Shown here piece by piece: positions 59,891 to 64,000 of a stretch of 64,000 bases of DNA; within the stretch, counting starts at the first letter, position 1, and every line of letters starts with the position of its first letter. The notes below the pieces were generated by a model. The model worked only from the letters and a program-made list of their open reading frames with translations, was not told where the DNA came from and did not search any database. The DNA comes from an uncultured Clostridia bacterium (GTDB taxonomy: Bacteria > Bacillota > Clostridia > Oscillospirales > JAAYOS01): contig CANRJS010000003.1 of the NCBI GenBank assembly GCA_947631015.1, positions 1-64,000 of the forward strand. The letters run 5' to 3'. Both the position numbers and the translations under genes were made by a program.

Positions 59891-60540
59891 GGGGACATGC
59901 TCAAAGTCGGGCAATATTCGCAGAGCGAATATTGCTAGCGAGGGCGGTAAAGTGTCGGACGAAGAATTGGTTCGAGCCCTCGCGGTTCGCAGCGGTGGAA
60001 GTTGGCGGCTCGGCCGCCAACTTCGCGCAGGCGGAATTCATTTCCGCCGAGCATTTCAATCGGAAGGGCTCCTACGCGGTCGCCAACCGCGCGGGAATTG
60101 CGTCGATTTTCCGCCGAAGGCGGCTCCGCGCCTGTTCGCGCGGTTGAAGTTGCTTGCCGCAGGCAAGCAACTTCGCGGAGCCCCGATTCACTCGGGGCGA
60201 GCATTTCAATCGGAAGGGCTCCCAAACGGCGCAAGCGCCGTTTGGGAAATCGCGCTTCGGCGCGCCTTTTGCATTTTTGCGGGAAAAGCAAAGGCGCGGA
60301 CTTCTGTCCGCGCTTTTGTTCAGAGCCTCGCAGAGTTCGTCGCCGAAGGCGGCGAATAAATCAAATTTATTTTCGGCGGCGGCGTGTACGTCGCCGAAAA
60401 TACCTCTCGCGGAGCGCGCGTCGAAGACGGCGGAGCCGTCGAGGCGCGAAGCGGAGCGTTCGATACCGGCAGAGCTATGCTCTGCCGGTATCTTCGCGGC
60501 GAATTGGTAAGCGAGCAAAGCGAGCGCGATTCGCCGCGAA
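59890..60540. repeat. Large mosaic palindromic repeat island, families B and C
   Basis: Gene-free. Hairpins include GCAATATTCGC..GCGAATATTGC, GTTGGCGGC..GCCGCCAAC and AAGTTGCTTGCC..GGCAAGCAACTT. Non-palindromic pieces GGAATTCATTTCCGCCGAGC and CATTTCAATCGGAAGGGCTC occur with variations more than once, and GCCTCGCAGAGTTCG matches 5970-5985 inverted. The end (60494-60541) is family C as at 35099-35146, inverted. With 59512-59744, which shows nothing else, this accounts for the 1.07 kb gap after metG. Confidence 0.75.
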
Positions 60541-60579
60541 ATTCTGTCAGAAAGTCCGTCAGGACTTTCTGACAGAATT
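60540..60579. terminator. Terminator of the Asn/Gln-rich gene
   Basis: An 18-base perfect stem AATTCTGTCAGAAAGTCC and its complement around GTCA. It overlaps the stop codon of the small gene. Confidence 0.8.
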
Positions 60580-60730
60580 AAAAGCGGTTCTCGTCCTGAC
60601 GGTTCTGCTCGTTCGACTGGTTCGACTGGCTGTTGTTCTGGTTCTGATTGTTGTTCTGGTAGTTGTTCTGATTGTTCTGGTTGCTCGACTTCTGGTTGTT
60701 CGACTGATTGCGGTTGTTCTGGTTAGACAT
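60578..60730 (-). CDS. 50-residue Asn/Gln-rich small protein
   Basis: It starts MSNQNNRNQSNNQKSSNQNN and continues as an almost pure Asn, Gln, Ser composition with one Tyr and a charged end EQNRQDENRF. GGAGG lies about 10 bases ahead of the ATG and a strong terminator follows the stop, so it is a real transcription unit. Small N/Q-rich proteins of this kind occur in sporulating Clostridia and may be spore or coat components, but I cannot name the family. A longer Arg/Thr-rich frame on the same strand is its shadow. Confidence 0.72.
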   Translation of the reverse strand: MSNQNNRNQSNNQKSSNQNNQNNYQNNNQNQNNSQSNQSNEQNRQDENRF

Positions 60731-60918
60731 TGCAGAATACCTCCGTATTGCACTTTTTCCGGATTTTCCGGTGCGTTTATAGTATCTCCCCCGCGGCGCG
60801 GCTTATTCACGGAGGTAAAAATTATTTTGAGCATTACCCACAAACCGAGGTTGCATTATCGGTCGAAAACATATATAATATATAAGAAATCACATTTTTT
60901 CTTCGGAAGGGGGATGGG

Positions 60919-61617
60919 ATGCGGATACTGCTGGTAAGCGACGAGGAGTCGAAGTACATCTGGGACTTCTTTGACAAGGAACGCTTCCGTGGCGTGGAGC
61001 TCATCATCTCCTGCGGAGATTTGGACGCAAGGTATCTCACCTTCCTTGCGACGATGATACCCGCCCCGCTCGTGTACGTTCACGGCAATCACGACAAGAA
61101 GTACCGCATACACGCCCCGGAGGGCTGCACCTGCATAGACGACACGGTCTTTGAATACAAGGGCGTGCGCCTGCTCGGAATGGGCGGCGCACCTGGACGG
61201 CGCGGCCCGGAGGAACAGGAGTACACCGAGTACGAAATGACGAAGCGCCTTAAGCGCGTGAGCCGCAAGGTACATAAGGCGGGGGGAGTGGACATACTCG
61301 TCACTCACGCTCCGGCGCTCGGCCTAGGGGATCTGGACGACCCGTATCACCGTGGGTTCGGCTGCTTCCGCGAGTTTATAGATACCGAAAAGCCGAAGTA
61401 CCACTTCTACGGCCACGTCCACCTCCGCTACGGAGCCTGCGGCAAGCCGATAGAGTACGGGGAGACGACGCTTCTGAACGCCTGCGGCTACAAGCTGCTC
61501 GACATAGACGTCGGGGAACGTCCGCCGCGTCGGCGGCCGCTCCGCATGCCGGGACAGAGGCTCGCGCCCCCTCCGGGGCTTCTCATGCCGCACCCCTCAA
61601 GGAAAAGCGAACGGTAA
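60919..61617 (+). CDS. Calcineurin-like metallophosphoesterase
   Basis: 232 residues. The motifs ISCGDLDARYL, VHGNHDKKY, LVTHAP and YGHVHLRYG are the two-metal site of the family, with the first D-x-H motif degenerate at LVSDEESKYIW. The last about 35 residues are Arg/Pro-rich and probably disordered. Substrate unknown; relatives act on phosphodiesters or protein phosphates. GGAAGGGGG precedes the ATG. Confidence 0.87.
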   Translation: MRILLVSDEESKYIWDFFDKERFRGVELIISCGDLDARYLTFLATMIPAPLVYVHGNHDKKYRIHAPEGCTCIDDTVFEYKGVRLLGMGGAPGRRGPEEQEYTEYEMTKRLKRVSRKVHKAGGVDILVTHAPALGLGDLDDPYHRGFGCFREFIDTEKPKYHFYGHVHLRYGACGKPIEYGETTLLNACGYKLLDIDVGERPPRRRPLRMPGQRLAPPPGLLMPHPSRKSER

Positions 61618-61632
61618 TGAAGAATATCCGAG

Positions 61633-61660
61633 CCGCCGCGCGGAAGCGCGGCGGTTCTTT
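61633..61660 (+). terminator. Terminator after the phosphoesterase gene
   Basis: CCGCCGCGC, GGAA, GCGCGGCGG, then TTCTTT. Confidence 0.7.
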
Positions 61661-61677
61661 ATGTCGAAAAATACCTG

Positions 61678-61706
61678 TTGCAGTCGACAGATAATTAGTT
61701 TATACT
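61678..61706 (+). promoter_or_regulatory. Promoter of the SleB-like gene
   Basis: TTGCAG, 17 bases, TATACT, 37 bases ahead of the ATG. Confidence 0.6.
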
Positions 61707-61742
61707 GTGAAAAGACTGCCTATGCACGAAAGGAGAGAAAAA

Positions 61743-62654
61743 ATGAACGGGATAAAGCGCATAGCGGCGCTGATGCTTGTGATAGTTTTAGCGGCGGCGT
61801 CGTTTCCGGGAGCTGCAGGCGCTTCGGAGATAGCAGCCGACCCGGCTCTCGGCGAGGAGCTCGACCCGGCTCTCGGCGCGGAACTTGACCCGGTTCTTGA
61901 CCAGGGCGCGCCGTGGGCACAGGTAAACGTCGTGGCGGACGGGTGCGACGTCATCGGCGCCCGGCTCATGGACAGCACCACTTACCTTCCGCTTCGGAGA
62001 GTGTGCGAGGACGCGGGGTATTCGGTGAGCTGGGACGCTGCTGCAAACACCGCCTCCGTGAGCGGAGAGGATCTTCGGATGACGGTCACGCCCGGCGCTG
62101 AATATCTCGCCGCCAACGGCAGATACATATATCTGGACAAAACGGCGCAGCTATTCGAAGGGACGCTCTACGTCCCCGCGCGTCCGCTCGCGAAGGCGCT
62201 CGGCTGGAACGTGGAGTGGGACGGGAGCACAAAGACGGCGACCCTGACCTCGACGGGTAAGACGATAACGGGCGGCGACGAGTTCTACGACGAAGGCGCG
62301 GTTCTGTGGCTCGCGAGGATAATCACGGCCGAGGCGGGCGGCGAGCCGTTCCTCGGTCAGATAGCGGTCGGCGCGGTGGTGCTGAACCGCGTGAGAAGTC
62401 CGCGCTACCCGAACACGATATACGGCGTCATATTCGACCGGGTCGGCGGCGTACAGTTCGAGCCGACGCTGAACGGACGGATATGGTGCACGCCCGGCGC
62501 GAACGCCGTCCTTGCGGCGAAGCTCGCGCTTGAGGGAACGAACCCCGTCGGCGGCAGCCTCTTCTTCCTCAACCCGTCGATAGCAAAGTCCTCTTGGATA
62601 CAGCGGAACCGCACGTTTTTTGTAAGAATAGGCCGCCACGAGTTTTATCTGTAA
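61743..62654 (+). CDS. Secreted cell-wall hydrolase: copper-amine-oxidase-like N-domain plus SleB domain
   Basis: 303 residues. A signal peptide (about 1-27) is followed by three DPALGxELDPxL-type repeats (about 32-53). Two copper-amine-oxidase-N type modules follow ([27 protein letters not shown] and [24 protein letters not shown]), which bind wall or anchor the enzyme. The C-terminal Hydrolase_2 (SleB/CwlJ) domain runs about 185-303: [27 protein letters not shown] with the catalytic Glu. It is a lytic transglycosylase or amidase-type enzyme acting on cortex peptidoglycan. GGAGAG precedes the ATG. Confidence 0.87.
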   Translation: MNGIKRIAALMLVIVLAAASFPGAAGASEIAADPALGEELDPALGAELDPVLDQGAPWAQVNVVADGCDVIGARLMDSTTYLPLRRVCEDAGYSVSWDAAANTASVSGEDLRMTVTPGAEYLAANGRYIYLDKTAQLFEGTLYVPARPLAKALGWNVEWDGSTKTATLTSTGKTITGGDEFYDEGAVLWLARIITAEAGGEPFLGQIAVGAVVLNRVRSPRYPNTIYGVIFDRVGGVQFEPTLNGRIWCTPGANAVLAAKLALEGTNPVGGSLFFLNPSIAKSSWIQRNRTFFVRIGRHEFYL

Positions 62655-62713
62655 CCCCATGGCCTCCGCCCGAATAGAATGTCTCGAGTGCAGAGCGGAG
62701 GTGACAAAAGACA

Positions 62714-63157
62714 ATGGCGTTATCCGATATTGAGCTGTTTGCACGGCTCATACAGTGCGAAGCGGGAGGCGAAGGCTACAACGGGATGCAGGCTGTGGCG
62801 GGCGTCGTGATGAACCGCGTGAACGTGGGCTACGGCGAGTATGCGAGGGTCTCGAACGGCGGGAGCATCAGGAACATCATCTTCCAGGAGGGACAGTTCG
62901 ATTGTACGCGGGAGGTGATACGCGGCCGCTACAATCCTCAGAACATCTACAATATGACCCCCGACCAGATCCATTACGACATAGCGGAGTGGGCGATAGC
63001 CGGCAACCGGCTCGCGGGTATGGGCTGGGCGCTGTGGTTCTATAACCCGTACAGCTCGACCTGCCGGGGATTCTTCCCCTCGCAGGTTGGCGCGTTCGCC
63101 TTCCGGGTGGGAAACCACTGCTTCTACAACCCCACCGACGCGTATGCAGACACCTGA
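62714..63157 (+). CDS. cwlJ: CwlJ-type spore cortex hydrolase
   Basis: 147 residues, a bare Hydrolase_2 domain without signal peptide, as in CwlJ, which is placed in the coat from the mother cell. FARLIQCEAGGEGYNGMQAVAGVVMNRV holds catalytic Glu16; WALWFYNPYSSTC and RVGNHCFYNP complete the fold. CGGAGGTG precedes the ATG. It is followed by a GerQ-like gene, the same pairing as in Bacillus, where GerQ is needed for CwlJ to function. Confidence 0.88.
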   Translation: MALSDIELFARLIQCEAGGEGYNGMQAVAGVVMNRVNVGYGEYARVSNGGSIRNIIFQEGQFDCTREVIRGRYNPQNIYNMTPDQIHYDIAEWAIAGNRLAGMGWALWFYNPYSSTCRGFFPSQVGAFAFRVGNHCFYNPTDAYADT

Positions 63158-63179
63158 TTTTTGAGGAGGCCGTATTGAA

Positions 63180-63662
63180 ATGAATTCCGGTAATTATCCC
63201 AATTTCAGCTACCGCATGCCGCAGCAGGGCGGCGATACGCAGAACGGTCAGATGATGATGCCGCAGCAGAGCCAGTCCCCGGCGCAGTCGGGCGACCCGA
63301 ACCGCGCCGCGCGCGACTACGTTCTCGCACTGGTGCTTCGGCTGAACCCGGCTTTCGAGATCCCGCCGCGCGAGGACTTCAGCTCGGAGGAACTTCAGGG
63401 CACCTTCCAGCAGCTCCTCTCGGACAATCTCGGCGCGTATATGATAGGCGAGTTCCTGCTAGGCACAAGCGGTATGACCACTCGCGAGGGATTTCTTGTG
63501 GGCGTGGGGCGCTCGTTCATACTCCTGTACGACTTCGGGACGCGGGTGTTTACGATGTGCGACGCGTTCTCGCTGAAGTTTGCGAGCTTCCCTTACCTTG
63601 ACGCGGAGACGATACGGAACTACATACCGCGCCGCTATCTCTACGATCTCGAGAACGGTTGA
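63180..63662 (+). CDS. GerQ-like spore coat protein (divergent)
   Basis: 160 residues. The N-terminal 45 are rich in Gln, Met, Pro, Asn and Tyr (YRMPQQGGDTQNGQMMMPQQ), as in GerQ. The C-terminal part has GAYMIGEFLLGTSGMTTREGFLVGVGRSFILLYD, resembling the pattern of GerQ in which a beta domain binds and fixes CwlJ. Position directly after cwlJ supports the call. Similarity is by pattern only. Confidence 0.62.
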   Translation: MNSGNYPNFSYRMPQQGGDTQNGQMMMPQQSQSPAQSGDPNRAARDYVLALVLRLNPAFEIPPREDFSSEELQGTFQQLLSDNLGAYMIGEFLLGTSGMTTREGFLVGVGRSFILLYDFGTRVFTMCDAFSLKFASFPYLDAETIRNYIPRRYLYDLENG

Positions 63663-63675
63663 GCTTTGCAAAAAG

Positions 63676-63701
63676 AACGCGGGCGCCTGTGCGCCCGCGT
63701 T
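63676..63701 (+). terminator. Terminator after the GerQ-like gene
   Basis: AACGCGGGCGC, CTGT, GCGCCCGCGTT, then TTCCTTTC. Confidence 0.75.
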
Positions 63702-63709
63702 TTCCTTTC

Positions 63710-63738
63710 TTGACAACACCTCGCGATTTGTGTATACT
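63710..63738 (+). promoter_or_regulatory. Promoter of the Fur-family gene
   Basis: TTGACA, 17 bases, TATACT, about 40 bases ahead of the ATG. Confidence 0.8.
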
Positions 63739-63749
63739 GAAATCGGAAC

Positions 63750-63761
63750 GATAATCATTAC
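63750..63761. promoter_or_regulatory. Fur/PerR-box-like operator
   Basis: GATAATCATTAC is a partial match to the Fur consensus half sites ATAAT/ATTAT. It lies just downstream of the -10, where autorepression would act. Confidence 0.5.
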
Positions 63762-63778
63762 TGTTTTCGGAGGCACGC

Positions 63779-64000
63779 ATGAAGAAGTATTCCCACCAGC
63801 GCGAGGCTGTGCGCGAGGCGCTCATGAGCGTGAAGAGCCATCCCACCGCAAGCGAGATATACGACATGGTGCGTGAAAAGATACCGAACATCAGCCTCGG
63901 AACGGTGTACCGCAACCTGTCCGTCCTCGCGGACGAGGGGGAGATACTCCGCATATCCACGGGAGAGGGCACCGAGCGCTTCGACGCGACTACCGGCGCG
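63779..64000 (+). CDS. Fur/PerR-family metalloregulator (cut by window end)
   Basis: The first 74 codons are present. KYSHQREAVREALMSVKSHPTASEIYDMVREKIPNIS and LGTVYRNLSVLADEGEILRIS are the winged helix of the Fur superfamily, and RFDATT starts the metal-binding half. The rest lies beyond the window. CGGAGGC precedes the ATG. PerR, Fur and Zur cannot be told apart without the C-terminal cysteines and histidines. Confidence 0.88.
   Translation, partial: MKKYSHQREAVREALMSVKSHPTASEIYDMVREKIPNISLGTVYRNLSVLADEGEILRISTGEGTERFDATTGA

Noticed and set aside
60559..60843. 94-residue Arg/Thr-rich frame
   Set aside because: It is the shadow of the Asn/Gln-rich small gene read in another frame (CAG AAC read as AGA ACA); the ribosome site and terminator fit the small gene.

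Overview
The window reads as chromosome of a GC-rich, spore-forming Clostridia member, most likely a gut-type Oscillospirales-like Firmicute. The evidence is an intact WalRK-YycHI-WalJ-RlmH locus, CotF-type coat proteins, a CwlJ/GerQ-like germination pair, FabK instead of FabI, a Bce-type two-component/ABC module, and strong AGGAGG-type ribosome binding sites. Isoleucine is very often written ATA despite the high GC. No rRNA, CRISPR array, intact phage or insertion sequence was seen. Naming the organism more closely would need a search.

Layout. 1-5.6 kb: a surface carbohydrate-binding lipoprotein, an M24 peptidase, a GIY-YIG protein, three tRNAs (Val, Glu, Met) beside an apparent integrase remnant, and an ECF transporter S component. 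6.0-14.0 kb: walR, walK, yycH, yycI, murA, walJ, rlmH, dtd, a cell-envelope homeostasis and translation-quality block. 14-19 kb: purC-purF and a CPA2 antiporter, framed by GC-rich palindromic repeats. 19-25 kb: a BceRSAB peptide-resistance module with a recognisable BceR box, then mtnN and a low-GC GNAT gene. 25-30 kb: a GH3 glycosidase and a PHP-HD-TrmO operon. 30-35 kb: a cobalamin riboswitch controlling a small DUF4430 (transcobalamin-like) membrane protein, a nucleoside phosphorylase, and a DtxR-like regulator divergent from feoA-feoA-feoB plus a Cys-rich partner. 35-42 kb: two coat proteins, an SDR, a sulfatase, a second ferrous iron system (FeoA-FeoB fusion with a Cys-rich/HMA fusion), and two GNAT genes. 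42-53 kb: bcp and a complete type II fatty acid elongation and acetyl-CoA carboxylase operon (acpP fabK fabD fabG fabF accB fabZ accC accD accA) ending in an acyl-CoA synthetase. 53-60 kb: a toroid-like unknown, a thioesterase, a GH32 enzyme, a GNAT, an orphan low-GC gene, tatD and metG. 60-64 kb: a large repeat island with a possible structured RNA, a 50-residue Asn/Gln-rich protein, a phosphoesterase, two SleB/CwlJ-type hydrolases, a GerQ-like protein, and the start of a Fur-family gene.

How it fits together. Several blocks concern the envelope and spores: WalRK, MurA, BceAB, fatty acid synthesis, SleB/CwlJ/GerQ and CotF. Others concern metal and cofactor supply: two Feo systems, the DtxR-like and Fur-family regulators, and B12-regulated DUF4430. 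Single low-GC genes (three GNATs, a phosphorylase and an orphan) look like recent individual acquisitions. Mosaic palindromic repeats fill most of the long gene-free gaps and sometimes run into gene ends.

Most worth following up: the B12-riboswitch/DUF4430 gene with an apparent CTG start, the Feo-associated HMA fusion protein, the shared operator-like motif in the feo cluster, the GIY-YIG/integrase-remnant/tRNA locus, and the pseudoknot-like element near 59.8 kb.
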